From: Candidatus Bodocaedibacter vickermanii
GTDB taxonomy: Bacteria; Pseudomonadota; Alphaproteobacteria; UBA6184
Assembly: GCF_014896945.1 (NCBI RefSeq)
Contig: NZ_CP054719.1
Coordinates: forward strand, 729,153 to 793,152
Reading direction: 5' to 3'
DNA length: 64,000 nt
Below the pieces are notes generated by a model that made no database searches, was not told the DNA's origin, and saw only the letters and a list, made by a program, of their open reading frames with translations. The stretch's first letter is position 1. Every line of letters begins with the position of its first letter. Below, one piece after another: positions 8,304 to 17,222 of the stretch. Position numbers and translations under genes: made by a program.

Positions 8304-8372
8304 ATGATACCCGTCGCGTTTCTCAAGCGCTAGCGCTTGAAGACTAAGCTAGGGTATCATATTTACTCCTTT
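8302..8372 (-). promoter_or_regulatory. leader hairpin covering the tnpA start codon
   Basis: An 11-bp perfect inverted repeat (ATATGATACCC at 8302-8312 and its complement at 8352-8362) pairs the tnpA ATG with sequence 50 bases upstream. Within the loop is an 18-bp palindrome centred on AAGCGCTAGCGCTT (8323-8340). A strong Shine-Dalgarno sequence (AAAGGAG, about 8366-8372) precedes a three-codon leader ORF (ATG ATA CCC TAG) that overlaps the upstream arm. IS200 tnpA is known to be repressed by 5' UTR structure; this layout fits that logic. Confidence 0.65.
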
Positions 8373-8462
8373 TTTTCAATACCTCGCCTCTTTTCCTTTA
8401 CCAAGGACTGAAGTCTTTTTCGCCTGGAAGGCGAAGGTTTTAACCATAAAGGGGACTATAAA

Positions 8463-9203
8463 CTACCCCATATACATCCCGCCATTTACGTGCAGCGTAT
8501 GCCCCGTAATATAGCTTGCTTCGTCACTAGCTAAAAACGCAACCGCAGATGCAATGTCTTCGGGTTGACCCATTTTCGACATCGGGATTCCAGATAGAAT
8601 GCGTTCTTTTTGTTGGTCATTCAATGCATCAGTCATTGCTGTTTGAATAAAACCAGGCGCCACAGCGTTTACGGTAACACTGCGACTTGCAACTTCTGCT
8701 GCCAATGATTTTGTTAAACCAATTAATCCTGCCTTAGATGCCACATAGTTTACTTGACCCGGATTTCCCATGGCTCCAACCACCGATGAAATATTCACAA
8801 TGCGACCATAACGACGCTTCATCATTGCCTTTACTGCCGCACGACACAAACGAAAGGCAGAGCTTAAGTTTACAGACAGAACTTGTTCCCAGTCGTCGTC
8901 TTTCATACGCATCGCCAAACCATCTTTTGTAATACCTGCGTTATTCACCAAAATATCGATTTGTTCATGATCATGTTCAGCACGATCAAACAATGCATTC
9001 ACTGAATCGGCATCGCTTAAATCACATGGCATTATTGCTGTTTGCCCTTGTGGCAGTTCTGCTTGTAACGCTTCTAACTTAGACAATGTCGTACCGCTCA
9101 TCACGACGAATGCACCTTGATTGATTAAAAAATGACAAATCGCTTTTCCAATTCCGCCCGTTGCCCCAGTTACTAAGGCCTTTTTTCCATCTAATCTAAA
9201 CAT
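8463..9203 (-). CDS. fabG: 3-oxoacyl-[ACP] reductase
   Basis: 246 residues, the normal length of this short-chain dehydrogenase. The NADPH site TGATGGIGKAI is at the N-terminus, NNAGITKD follows in mid-protein, and the catalytic Ser (NISSVVG) and YVASK Tyr/Lys are all present. It reduces 3-oxoacyl-ACP in fatty-acid elongation. A good ribosome binding site (AAGGAAATTATCATG) precedes the start. It is the last gene of a minus-strand run with the FabK/NMO-like gene and fabD, but is separated from fabD by two accessory genes. The IS200-like element lies just beyond its stop. Confidence 0.96.
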   Translation of the reverse strand: MFRLDGKKALVTGATGGIGKAICHFLINQGAFVVMSGTTLSKLEALQAELPQGQTAIMPCDLSDADSVNALFDRAEHDHEQIDILVNNAGITKDGLAMRMKDDDWEQVLSVNLSSAFRLCRAAVKAMMKRRYGRIVNISSVVGAMGNPGQVNYVASKAGLIGLTKSLAAEVASRSVTVNAVAPGFIQTAMTDALNDQQKERILSGIPMSKMGQPEDIASAVAFLASDEASYITGHTLHVNGGMYMG

Positions 9204-9286
9204 GATAATTTCCTTACTTAATTTAGGGTAATTTACAACAATCTGTAGAATTTATCTAGAGGTTAGCTAATTTGATAGAGGGGTAA

Positions 9287-9745
9287 CTATCTTAAACGAG
9301 ACACGTAATAAAGTCCCCGGTCTAGGAAATACCCTGTCAATACTGAGCTTACTATAACGTCGACACTTGCGTATTCTACGGCGATGGGATTGTGAGCTGA
9401 AGATAGATACCCAAACACATACTTCAATAAGAAAAACGATAATAAGAAAACCAAGGTTATATAAGACCCTGGCAACTTAACGCTGCTAATTTCTTTCAAT
9501 ATAATTCCTGAGTTCTTTGTCGTAACCCAGAAACCTAAACCTGTACCACCACATATACTAAAACCGCATAATGCTGCATAGTCTGACAAGAAGACGTTAT
9601 ATCTTAAGGCTATCAAAATTATGGGAATGATAAATAGCTTTGAAATAGACACTATCCGTTCTTTAATAGCTTGGATTCCAACATACACTATGTAAGCCAA
9701 AATCCCCCATACCCAAATGGGGGTTCCTGTGATGATAGCCATCAT
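9287..9745 (-). CDS. small membrane protein, DUF6622-like
   Basis: 152 residues with four or five hydrophobic spans. The opening (TGTPIWVWGILAYIVYVGIQAIKERIVS, then a membrane span starting LFIIPIILIALRY) resembles the family I know as DUF6622, whose function is unknown; this match is from memory. The ribosome binding site is weak (GAGAG about 11 bases from the ATG). The gene lies between fabG and a PD-(D/E)XK-like gene, inside what is normally a compact fatty-acid operon, and all are on the same strand. Pairing with the upstream gene suggests a two-gene accessory cassette, but a functional tie is unproven. Confidence 0.6.
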   Translation of the reverse strand: MMAIITGTPIWVWGILAYIVYVGIQAIKERIVSISKLFIIPIILIALRYNVFLSDYAALCGFSICGGTGLGFWVTTKNSGIILKEISSVKLPGSYITLVFLLSFFLLKYVFGYLSSAHNPIAVEYASVDVIVSSVLTGYFLDRGLYYVSRLR

Positions 9746-9763
9746 ATTAACATTAACTCTCTA

Positions 9764-10579
9764 TCACTGTTGTGATGGAGTATTTGGCTTACAAACAATA
9801 TTAACTATTTTTATCTTTGGCTTTTTCTGATTTGAATTTATTGATATTTCAATTTGTTCAATCTCTTTTTTGTGTGATTTTTCTGAAACTATTATCAAAT
9901 AGCATACTGGTTCAAAAGGGAACTTATGTAAGTGCGGAGACACATATTCATTAATTTGTCCGACTGCATCTTGTATTAACTTATCTAAAGACTTTTTTGA
10001 TTTATCATATTTTTTCCATTCTGTAAGAACAAACGTTTTTTCTGCCAGCTCCCGAATGTTAGAATACTCTTCTCCAATCGCATCAATCAGAATTAAATCT
10101 GTCCTGGATTTTGATGCACAAGCCTTGAAACTCCAAATGCGATGCAATAAAAATTGAGCGGCACCAAATTTTTCATAATGATTCTCATTATGTCCCCAGT
10201 CCCAGTTCTTTCGATATTGTTCATCGCCTATAGTGATCATCAACTGAAGATGTGCCAACGAGTCATCTGTCTTTGTAATCACATATCTTGTATAATCAGC
10301 AAAATACTTATTAAATAAACTTTTCACTTTGCTCAAATGATTCGGCAATTTTGATATGAACATCTGGTCTGAGTGATTTAATTTAATAGCTTTTTCTATT
10401 TGATCACTATCGGAAATTAGTTTAATTATTTCCGTTGCATCACCTACAATTCTTTGATACCAGTCAATATCGTGTTGGTACGGTTGATAATGTGCTTTAT
10501 CTGGAATAGCATTAATATATTTAATAAAATCATCAATATCTTTTTCTAAAGCTTTCCATCTTTCTTTTGCAACAGACAT
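9764..10579 (-). CDS. unknown protein with a PD-(D/E)XK nuclease-like pattern
   Basis: 271 residues from ATG 10577-10579, which shares one base with the fabD stop (TGATG), so translation is probably coupled. The N-terminal ~150 residues are helical and charged, without recognised motifs. The next ~80 residues follow the core pattern of the PD-(D/E)XK superfamily: RTDLILIDA (Asp161), then VLTEWKK (Glu187-x-Lys189), then a helix with Gln208 in AVGQINEYV, then a hydrophobic strand CYLIIVSEK. This order is common in restriction-like and defence nucleases, though some members have lost catalysis. The C-terminal tail is basic and disordered. I do not recognise a specific family; the nuclease call is inference. 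Confidence 0.55.
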   Translation of the reverse strand: MSVAKERWKALEKDIDDFIKYINAIPDKAHYQPYQHDIDWYQRIVGDATEIIKLISDSDQIEKAIKLNHSDQMFISKLPNHLSKVKSLFNKYFADYTRYVITKTDDSLAHLQLMITIGDEQYRKNWDWGHNENHYEKFGAAQFLLHRIWSFKACASKSRTDLILIDAIGEEYSNIRELAEKTFVLTEWKKYDKSKKSLDKLIQDAVGQINEYVSPHLHKFPFEPVCYLIIVSEKSHKKEIEQIEISINSNQKKPKIKIVNIVCKPNTPSQQ

Positions 10580-11523
10580 CAAAAAATCCCCTTCAGCATC
10601 GCCTCAATATCTGCAGGATTCTCCACTGATACAACTGCAGCGTCAGGAATGATGCGTTTTACCAAGCCTGCTAAGACTTTACCGCTACCGACTTCAATAA
10701 ATTGAGTCACGCCACGAGCTGTTAACGACTGAATTGTTTCACGCCAGCGCACACGACCGACAACCTGTTGAACGAGCAATGCTTTTGCTTCGTCACCCGT
10801 ACTGACAAGATCACAGGTTACATTTGCAATCAGCTTTCCATGCAACGTTGCTGGTGTCGCAATTGGCTCTAACGCTTGTTCCATTACAACTGCTGCGGGT
10901 GCCATTAACCCACAGTGAAATGGAGCACTCACTGGTAACGGTAATGCACGCCTGAAACCAAATTCAGACGCTTTTGCAATGGCTTGGTCGATGGTTGATT
11001 TGTGTCCACTGATTACAATCTGTTCAGCAGAGTTATCATTTGCAACTGAACACTTCGCATCACTGGATGAGACCAACTCACATAACGCTTCTGCTTGTTC
11101 AATGCCACCGGCGCCAATCAATGCTGCCATAGCCCCAATGCCCACGGGAACGGCCTGCTGCATTGCATCACCACGAATGCGTAATAAACGCGCAGTATCC
11201 GCTAGTGTAAATGTTTCAATCGCCGCATGGGCAGAATATTCACCCAACGAATGTCCCGCAAAATAAGCATCAGAGATATCTTTTGATGCATGTTTTTGAA
11301 TCACTGAAAACACCGCCATACTCACTGCCATCAATGCTGGCTGGGTGTTACGGGTCAACGATAATTCCTCAACCGCACCATCAAACATCAGCGTGGATAG
11401 TTTTTGATTCAAGGCATCATCAACCGCGTCTATGACTTCACGGGATTCTGAAAATGCTTCATATACGGCTTTGCCCATTCCAATCGTTTGAGATCCCTGT
11501 CCAGGAAATAAAAATGCAATCAT
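10579..11523 (-). CDS. fabD: malonyl-CoA:ACP transacylase
   Basis: 314 residues, the usual length. N-terminal FLFPGQGSQTIGMG, the nucleophile elbow GHSLGEYSAHAA and the catalytic-His region SAPFHCGLM are intact. It loads malonate onto ACP for fatty-acid synthesis. It starts 2 bases after the stop of the FabK/NMO-like gene and overlaps the next gene by 1 base, so the three are almost certainly cotranscribed. Confidence 0.97.
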   Translation of the reverse strand: MIAFLFPGQGSQTIGMGKAVYEAFSESREVIDAVDDALNQKLSTLMFDGAVEELSLTRNTQPALMAVSMAVFSVIQKHASKDISDAYFAGHSLGEYSAHAAIETFTLADTARLLRIRGDAMQQAVPVGIGAMAALIGAGGIEQAEALCELVSSSDAKCSVANDNSAEQIVISGHKSTIDQAIAKASEFGFRRALPLPVSAPFHCGLMAPAAVVMEQALEPIATPATLHGKLIANVTCDLVSTGDEAKALLVQQVVGRVRWRETIQSLTARGVTQFIEVGSGKVLAGLVKRIIPDAAVVSVENPADIEAMLKGIF

Positions 11524-11525
11524 GA

Positions 11526-12926
11526 TTATGCTCCTGTTAAAATCCGATCAAACAATTGCGATACCGTTGGAACAAATCCATTTGCATAAAATGGATCTGT
11601 CGCAAATCGATAAGCATTGTGTCCAGCGAACATCAAGTTATGTTCGATATCATTGTTATGCACCGCATCTTGCAATGTTTTTTGAATACAAAACGATCGT
11701 GGATCAGGACGACGTCCTGTTGTAAACGCAGGCTCTTCCTGTGTCCAATTTGAAAACTGACACGCACTTAAGCATCCCATGCAATCCGTTTGATCTTTTA
11801 ATATTTGTCCTGATGATTCTGGTGTTACAAACACCATCGTCTCGTCCGGCGTTCTTAACCCTTCTGTGAATCCTTGATTCATCCATGCTGTAACATTTGC
11901 AACATCCGCTGGTTGAAAATATACCATACGTTGACGTGGGCCCATTGGAACGCCTGCCGAAAACACATCGTCACCAGCACTTCGATAAGCAACTTGACGA
12001 TTGCTGCGGTCAATTAAATCTTGCAAGAAAACATTCCGCACTGCCGATGAATAAAACCCAGTCGGACTAAATTTATTTAAAAACACATCACCATCTTTTA
12101 ACGTCAATAATTTCTGTTTCCAAGATGATGGTATTGGACTTTCTTGGGTCAATAGTGGACGCGTACCAAACTGAAACGCAACGGGACCAACTTCCGGATT
12201 ATCAATCCAATCTGTCCACTCGCTCAGTTGCCACACGCCACCCGCCATCACGATGGGGATTAACGCCAAACCAAAACTGTTCATTAATTTACGCAACTCA
12301 ACAACTCTCCCATAGGGATCTTGAGGTTGAAGAGGATCTTCACTGTTCGACAATCCATTATGCCCGCCCGCTTTCCAGGGGTCTTCATACACAACACCAC
12401 CCAAAAAATCAGATAGCTTGCTGTAAGATCGTTTCCACAACGCATTAAACGCGCGCGCAGATGATACGATGGGGTAATAATGAACTTTATATTTCGTTGC
12501 AATTTCTGCTAATTTGTATGGCATCCCTGCACCACACGTGACTCCGTCAATTAAGCCTTTTGCTTTATCAAGAATCCCTTCTAAAATACGTTGAGCACCG
12601 CCCATTTCCCATAATACATTCATGTGAATACGGCCGTTGTCACCAGAAATATCTTTAGCAATTTTGGCTTGTTCAACACCACCCAAAATTCCAAATTCAA
12701 TTAATTCTTCATGACGTTCTTGACGTGTTTTGCCTTTATAAATAATTTCAACTAGGTTACCTTCAGCATCATAAAAATCAGCATTCACACCAGAGAACGT
12801 ACCAATGCCTCCAGCAGCAGCCCAGCTACCTGCGGTAACTCCATTGGTCACACCGATTCCTTTTCCACCTTCAATCAACGGAAAAACTTCTTTTGCTGAC
12901 ATGATCAACTTTTGAATAATGCTCAT
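11526..12926 (-). CDS. FMN-dependent nitronate monooxygenase/FabK-family oxidoreductase
   Basis: 466 residues from ATG 12924-12926, which has AGGAG 7 bases upstream; upstream in-frame starts lack a site. The TIM-barrel pattern of the 2-nitropropane dioxygenase family is visible: GIGVTNGVTAGSWAAAGGIGTFSG near the N-terminus, GVTCGAGMPYK, YYPIVSSARAF, PIVMAGGVW and GPVAFQFGTRPLLT. It is longer than standard FabK (about 310 residues), with an extra C-terminal region containing a CMGCLSAC cysteine cluster that could bind metal. Its place directly before fabD suggests a role in fatty-acid synthesis, perhaps as enoyl-ACP reductase; nitronate detoxification is the alternative. Family confident, substrate not. 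Confidence 0.75.
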   Translation of the reverse strand: MSIIQKLIMSAKEVFPLIEGGKGIGVTNGVTAGSWAAAGGIGTFSGVNADFYDAEGNLVEIIYKGKTRQERHEELIEFGILGGVEQAKIAKDISGDNGRIHMNVLWEMGGAQRILEGILDKAKGLIDGVTCGAGMPYKLAEIATKYKVHYYPIVSSARAFNALWKRSYSKLSDFLGGVVYEDPWKAGGHNGLSNSEDPLQPQDPYGRVVELRKLMNSFGLALIPIVMAGGVWQLSEWTDWIDNPEVGPVAFQFGTRPLLTQESPIPSSWKQKLLTLKDGDVFLNKFSPTGFYSSAVRNVFLQDLIDRSNRQVAYRSAGDDVFSAGVPMGPRQRMVYFQPADVANVTAWMNQGFTEGLRTPDETMVFVTPESSGQILKDQTDCMGCLSACQFSNWTQEEPAFTTGRRPDPRSFCIQKTLQDAVHNNDIEHNLMFAGHNAYRFATDPFYANGFVPTVSQLFDRILTGA

Positions 12927-12962
12927 AAAAACTCCTATTACTGTAAATACTTTCACCGAAAT

Positions 12963-12980
12963 GGAGCCCCGAAAGGCTCC
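12963..12980 (-). promoter_or_regulatory. hairpin between pnp and the FabK/NMO-like gene
   Basis: A GC-rich 6-bp stem GGAGCC / GGCTCC with a 6-nt loop lies in the 78-base gap after pnp. On the transcribed strand it is followed by ATTTCGG, not a T-run, so it is a weak terminator at best and may instead be an attenuator or processing site that sets expression of the downstream fab genes. Confidence 0.4.
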
Positions 12981-13004
12981 TCTCCAGTGTTCACCCACTT
13001 ATAT

Positions 13005-15113
13005 TTAAGCAGGCATTGCATCCAATTGTGGAATATTCTTCATGGTCAATCTTAAACGACCCTTATCATCAATTTCCACTAACTTTGTACGAACCTTCAT
13101 GCCTTCAGATAAATACTCTTTCACATCTTTAACGCGTTCATCTGAAATTTCGCTGATGTGTAAGAATCCATCTTTACCAAAGTCAAAGCGTACGAACGCT
13201 CCGAATTCTTTGATGCTAACAACTTCACCAATATACAACTGATTCACTTCAGGCATAAAGCTAATCGCCTTTACACGACGCAATGCTTCATCCGCCCCCA
13301 CTGAATCTGTTGCAAAAATCTTAACCGTACCATCTTGTTCGATGTCAATCTTCGCACCTGTTGTTTCGCACAATTCGCGAATGTTTTTACCACCGGGTCC
13401 GATCAATTCACCGATTTTTTCTTTATCGATTTTCACTGAATACATGCGGGGTGCATTCACATTCACCTCACCACGAGAATCCGACAATACTTTGTTCATC
13501 TCGCCCAAAATATGCAAACGACCTTTACGAGCTTGCGTCAATGCCTTATCCATAATGGACGTTGTAATACCATTGATTTTGATATCCATTTGCAATGATG
13601 TAATACCGGCTTCAGTTCCTGCAACTTTGAAATCCATATCGCCCAGAAAATCTTCATCGCCCATAATGTCAGACAACACTACTGAATGTTTGTCGCCCGT
13701 AACCAACCCCATCGCAATACCTGCAACTGGCGCTTTTAAGGGAACGCCTGCATCCATCAATGATAATGACGCTGCACAAACAGTCGCCATTGATGATGAA
13801 CCGTTACATTCTAAAATGTCGACAACTGTACGCAATGAATATGGAAATTTTTCACGATCAGGAAGCATTGGATGCAATGCACGCCATGCTAACTTTCCGT
13901 GACCAATTTCACGACGACCTGGTGATCCCGCGCGCCCAACTTCACCCACAGAAAATGGAGGGAAATTGTAATGCAACATAAACGGCTCTTTTTGTTCGCC
14001 CCTTAAACCATCAATCATTTGTTCATCCAACGATGTTCCCAATGTTGATACGCCCAGTGCCTGAGTTTCCCCACGAGTGAAAATCGCACTACCATGAACT
14101 TTTGGCAACACACCAACTTCAACTGTAATTGGGCGAACTTCATCAAATGCACGACCATCAATACGTTCTTCATCAATTAATACTTTTGAACGCACAACAT
14201 CGTATTCAACTGCTTTAAACGCATGACCCAAAGTAACCTTATCAAAAGCTGGGTCGCTATCAGGATTCAATGCAATCATCGCATTTTCTTTTAATGCATC
14301 AACAATTGCATACCGATCTTGTTTCATTTTAATTGAATATGCAGCTTTCAAATCCTTTGTGAATTTTTCCGCAATCGCTTTTTTCATGGCTAAGTATGAT
14401 TCGGACAATACGGGTTTAGCCCACGCTTCTTTGCCCGCTTCTTTCGCCAAGTCTTGAATCATCTTAATCACGGGTTGGAAAGACTCATGTGCAAATTCCA
14501 ACGCCTTTAACATCTTTTCTTCAGATAATTCATTTGCTTCAGATTCAACCATCAATACACCTTCATGCGTACCTGCAACGATTAAATCTAAATCAGATTC
14601 TGCAATTTCTGCAAAGGTTGGGTTAATGATTAATTTGTCGTCAATTAATCCAACGCGCACCGCACCAACTGCATGTTCAAATGGAATTCCAGAAATTGCT
14701 AATGCAGCAGACGCACCAACAATAGCAAGAATATCTGAATCGTTTTCGCCATCAAAACTTAATACCGTACACATAACTTGTGTTTCGTTATAAAACCCTT
14801 CTGGAAATAATGGACGAATCGGACGATCAATCAAGCGTGACGTTAACGTCTCTTTATCGCTTGGACGTCCTTCGCGCTTTAAATACCCACCAGGCACCCG
14901 ACCCGCTGCATAAAACTTTTCTTGGTAATTCACCGTCAATGGAAAGAAATCCACATCTTTCTTTGGCGTCTTTGAGGCAACAACAGTACACAATACCATC
15001 GTTTCGCCGTAACTTACCAAAACAGCGCCCGTCGCTTGACGAGCCAATCTCCCTGTTTCGATCGACAGCGTTCGACCGCCCCATTTTATTTCTTTTTTCA
15101 CAACATTCAGCAT
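13005..15113 (-). CDS. pnp: polynucleotide phosphorylase
   Basis: 702 residues, the usual length. It has two RNase PH-like domains (about 10-225 and 310-540) joined by a helical domain, then a KH domain (about 555-615, IGELIGPGGKNIRELCE) and an S1 domain (about 620-690, GEVVSIKEFGAFVRF). The phosphate-site stretch GSPGRREIGHGKLAWRAL and the DIMGDEDFLGDMDFK motif are intact. It degrades RNA phosphorolytically and is part of the degradosome. It follows rpsO, the classical order, with a terminator-like hairpin in between. Confidence 0.98.
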   Translation of the reverse strand: MLNVVKKEIKWGGRTLSIETGRLARQATGAVLVSYGETMVLCTVVASKTPKKDVDFFPLTVNYQEKFYAAGRVPGGYLKREGRPSDKETLTSRLIDRPIRPLFPEGFYNETQVMCTVLSFDGENDSDILAIVGASAALAISGIPFEHAVGAVRVGLIDDKLIINPTFAEIAESDLDLIVAGTHEGVLMVESEANELSEEKMLKALEFAHESFQPVIKMIQDLAKEAGKEAWAKPVLSESYLAMKKAIAEKFTKDLKAAYSIKMKQDRYAIVDALKENAMIALNPDSDPAFDKVTLGHAFKAVEYDVVRSKVLIDEERIDGRAFDEVRPITVEVGVLPKVHGSAIFTRGETQALGVSTLGTSLDEQMIDGLRGEQKEPFMLHYNFPPFSVGEVGRAGSPGRREIGHGKLAWRALHPMLPDREKFPYSLRTVVDILECNGSSSMATVCAASLSLMDAGVPLKAPVAGIAMGLVTGDKHSVVLSDIMGDEDFLGDMDFKVAGTEAGITSLQMDIKINGITTSIMDKALTQARKGRLHILGEMNKVLSDSRGEVNVNAPRMYSVKIDKEKIGELIGPGGKNIRELCETTGAKIDIEQDGTVKIFATDSVGADEALRRVKAISFMPEVNQLYIGEVVSIKEFGAFVRFDFGKDGFLHISEISDERVKDVKEYLSEGMKVRTKLVEIDDKGRLRLTMKNIPQLDAMPA

Positions 15114-15133
15114 TTAACTTCTCTTTCTATAAG

Positions 15134-15167
15134 TAAAAAGTGGCAATCAATAACTTTGACTGCCACT
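15134..15167 (-). terminator. intrinsic terminator between rpsO and pnp
   Basis: On the minus strand, the 7-bp stem AGTGGCA / TGCCACT is followed by TTTTTACTT. It lies 30 bases after rpsO and just before pnp, where other bacteria have an rpsO terminator with partial read-through into pnp. Confidence 0.75.
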
Positions 15168-15196
15168 CAAATTTTTAATCATCAGCTTTAAAAAAA

Positions 15197-15466
15197 TTAG
15201 CGACGAAGCCCTAATTTTTGAATTAATTCAAGATAACGTTGGTGGCTTTTGCCTTTAACATACGTTAACAATCTGCGGCGGCGACCCACCAAAATTAACA
15301 ACCCACGACGAGAGTGAAAATCCTTGCGGTGTTCGCTCATGTGGTCTGTTAAGTTGCGGATACGTTCCGTCAACACAGCAACTTGTACCTCAGGTGACCC
15401 AGTGTCCCCAGCAACAGTTGCGTAACTTGTAATAACTTCTTGCTTGCGTTCAGCAGTAATCGACAT
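15197..15466 (-). CDS. rpsO: 30S ribosomal protein S15
   Basis: 89 residues, the standard length, from ATG 15464-15466 with GGAG 7 bases upstream (a TTG two codons earlier is ruled out by the family start [11 protein letters not shown]). The conserved middle ([40 protein letters not shown]) is intact. It binds the central domain of 16S rRNA. The gap to the truB stop is only 2 bases. Confidence 0.98.
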   Translation of the reverse strand: MSITAERKQEVITSYATVAGDTGSPEVQVAVLTERIRNLTDHMSEHRKDFHSRRGLLILVGRRRRLLTYVKGKSHQRYLELIQKLGLRR

Positions 15467-15468
15467 CG

Positions 15469-16353
15469 TCAAACTCCATTTATAAATACATTTTTCGGAT
15501 AAAATACCAGGTCTTTAACAAACCCAGTCGCAATAATGTCAGTTTTATCAACAGCAAACACCATGTCCTGATCCTGCAAACTCGTAGGGATGCTTTGACC
15601 TCTGGATATATGTGTAATTGCTGATTCCGTACAGGAAACCGCCGGGATGTCGTCCAGAACGGTCCTAATGGGGATAATAGCAGACACTATTTTCGTTGCC
15701 AGATTATGGTCCATTTTAAAATCTTTTTCAAGCAAAATCGCCTCACCTACTAAAAACGTTCCAACTTGATCTCGCCTTAAATATGTAACATGTCCCACTG
15801 TCCCCAACGTGACAGCCAAATCTCTAGCCAATGCCCTTACATACGTTCCCTTACTGCACATCACTTGAAATGTTGTCTCATGTTGATGATGTTCTACAAC
15901 CTTCAATTCAAAGATTTCAATCTGCCTGGATTCCAGTTCGACATCCTCACCTTTTCGCGCTCGATCAGATGCTCGTTTCCCATCAATTTTCAACGCCGAA
16001 AAAATAGGAGGCATTTGTTGAATTACACCTACGAATTTTTGCAGAGCACTTAAGATAGATTCAATGGCAGGAATCACATCACTGGTCGCAATAACTTCAC
16101 CATCGCGATCATCAGTATCCGTCTGAACACCCCACAAAACTGTGAAGGTATACGTCTTGTGCGCATCCATGATCATGGGGATTGTCTTTGTTGCATACCC
16201 AATCGCCACGGGCAGCACCCCACACGCAAACTTGTCCAACGTCCCCGCATGCCCAATTTTTGTTTTCCGCGGAAATGCCCGTTTCAAACGATTCAGAACA
16301 TGCGCCGATGTCACACCTTCCGGCTTATTAATATTCAACCATCCGTTGATCAT
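15469..16353 (-). CDS. truB: tRNA pseudouridine-55 synthase
   Basis: 294 residues from ATG 16351-16353, with GGAA upstream; a TTG four codons earlier is possible but leaves a non-family N-terminus. The start [24 protein letters not shown] and the catalytic loop [19 protein letters not shown] are typical. The catalytic Asp is kept, but the usual GTLDP motif reads GTLDK. It makes pseudouridine 55 in the tRNA T-loop. It is directly upstream of rpsO; two outer-membrane protein genes separate it from rbfA. Confidence 0.95.
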   Translation of the reverse strand: MINGWLNINKPEGVTSAHVLNRLKRAFPRKTKIGHAGTLDKFACGVLPVAIGYATKTIPMIMDAHKTYTFTVLWGVQTDTDDRDGEVIATSDVIPAIESILSALQKFVGVIQQMPPIFSALKIDGKRASDRARKGEDVELESRQIEIFELKVVEHHQHETTFQVMCSKGTYVRALARDLAVTLGTVGHVTYLRRDQVGTFLVGEAILLEKDFKMDHNLATKIVSAIIPIRTVLDDIPAVSCTESAITHISRGQSIPTSLQDQDMVFAVDKTDIIATGFVKDLVFYPKNVFINGV

Positions 16354-16385
16354 TTTAAGTTCCAAAATTTTCAGAACTATAACAC

Positions 16386-16406
16386 AAAAACTCCCGTTTC
16401 CGGGGA
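16386..16406 (-). terminator. intrinsic terminator of the outer-membrane protein gene
   Basis: On the minus strand, CCCG GAAA CGGG is followed by AGTTTTTG. The stem is short but has a stable GNRA loop. It lies 30 bases after the stop at 16438 and resembles the stronger terminator at 17173-17201. Confidence 0.65.
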
Positions 16407-16437
16407 TTTTCTTAGTCTAGAATCTTGTGGTATTAAA

Positions 16438-17088
16438 TTACCATTGACTTCCAAAACCAACGCTAGCATACACATCCAACACAGAGCCCTCAATTTTTTC
16501 TTGGACAGCAGGAGGATAATTGTTGAACTCAGGAAGCCATTGTATTTCGTTTGTTGTTATTTTTCCACTGTAGTAATCTACTCGAAGTTGTACTCTAAAA
16601 AAGTTTTTAGATGGTGTAAAATATTCATATGAAAACGATCCGCCAACACCACAAAGAGGATCAAACTCCTTACTAACAGTAGTTTTATTCCATAAAATGT
16701 TTAAATCCATAAATAAAATCGAAGTCCACCCATAATGAACACCCAAAGCAAAATGATGCATATCATTTAACATATACCCTAAACGTACCGCCGGAGAAAT
16801 TACTGTTGCTTCAAGCCCCAATGTAATATCATTAGCAAACCGATGTGAATACCCCCAATTATACTGCATGCTTGGCAACCATCCTAAGAGGAGATTATCA
16901 GCTGTATCTTTAGGGGTCATCTTACCATCTGCACCAATCTTATGCCATTTGAAGCCTTCACCAAGAATCAACTTTCCACCACCAACTTGACCCATTACAT
17001 AAAAGCCTTCACCTGTTGGTGTAGATTCAGCTTTAACCCCCGTTAAAGATACTGCTACCAATGCTGCTGCTAATAAATTTTTCTTCAT
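16438..17088 (-). CDS. outer-membrane beta-barrel protein
   Basis: 216 residues with a cleavable signal peptide (MKKNLLAAALVAVSLTGVKA), then alternating hydrophobic/polar strands rich in G, Y and aromatic residues, ending in an aromatic residue (SVGFGSQW) as BAM-folded barrels do. Probably eight strands, in the broad OmpA-barrel/opacity-type class. I do not recognise a specific family. It lies between rbfA and truB with its own terminator, and the barrel gene at 17223 is next to it, so the pair is probably an insertion in the infB operon. Possible roles are surface adhesion or small-molecule diffusion. Confidence 0.75.
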   Translation of the reverse strand: MKKNLLAAALVAVSLTGVKAESTPTGEGFYVMGQVGGGKLILGEGFKWHKIGADGKMTPKDTADNLLLGWLPSMQYNWGYSHRFANDITLGLEATVISPAVRLGYMLNDMHHFALGVHYGWTSILFMDLNILWNKTTVSKEFDPLCGVGGSFSYEYFTPSKNFFRVQLRVDYYSGKITTNEIQWLPEFNNYPPAVQEKIEGSVLDVYASVGFGSQW

Positions 17089-17172
17089 TACTTTATAATC
17101 CTATGTTTTAACTTCGCCAATATAAGTGATTGTTAAATGATTTGACAAGAGTTTTTTGATTTTATCGACCAC

Positions 17173-17201
17173 AAAAAAAGCCCCGTTTCCGGGGCTTTTT
17201 T
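17173..17201. terminator. strong bidirectional intrinsic terminator
   Basis: GCCCCG TTTC CGGGGC with seven A on the left and T-run on the right. On the minus strand it ends the outer-membrane gene at 17223-17834 and separates it from the one at 16438-17088. Confidence 0.92.
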
Positions 17202-17222
17202 ACGAAGAATCTAATTAAGAAA

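Larger units (their letters stand above)
7815..8440 (-). mobile_element. IS200/IS605-type element, probably complete
   Basis: A single Y1-type transposase gene is flanked on both sides by short hairpins, as in IS200-family elements, with no terminal inverted repeats. On the tnpA 3' side are CTACCAGC TGAA GCTGGTAG (7818-7837) and AGACT GGA AGTCT. On the 5' side are TTCGCC TGGA GGCGAA-type (near 8420-8436) and GACT GAAGTC hairpins. It sits between the TfoX-like gene and fabG and has not broken an essential gene. Exact ends cannot be set without an empty-site comparison. Confidence 0.75.

Noticed and set aside
13342-13902. 186-codon plus-strand frame opposite pnp
   Set aside because: It is a shadow frame antisense to the conserved PNPase coding sequence, with no independent start signal.
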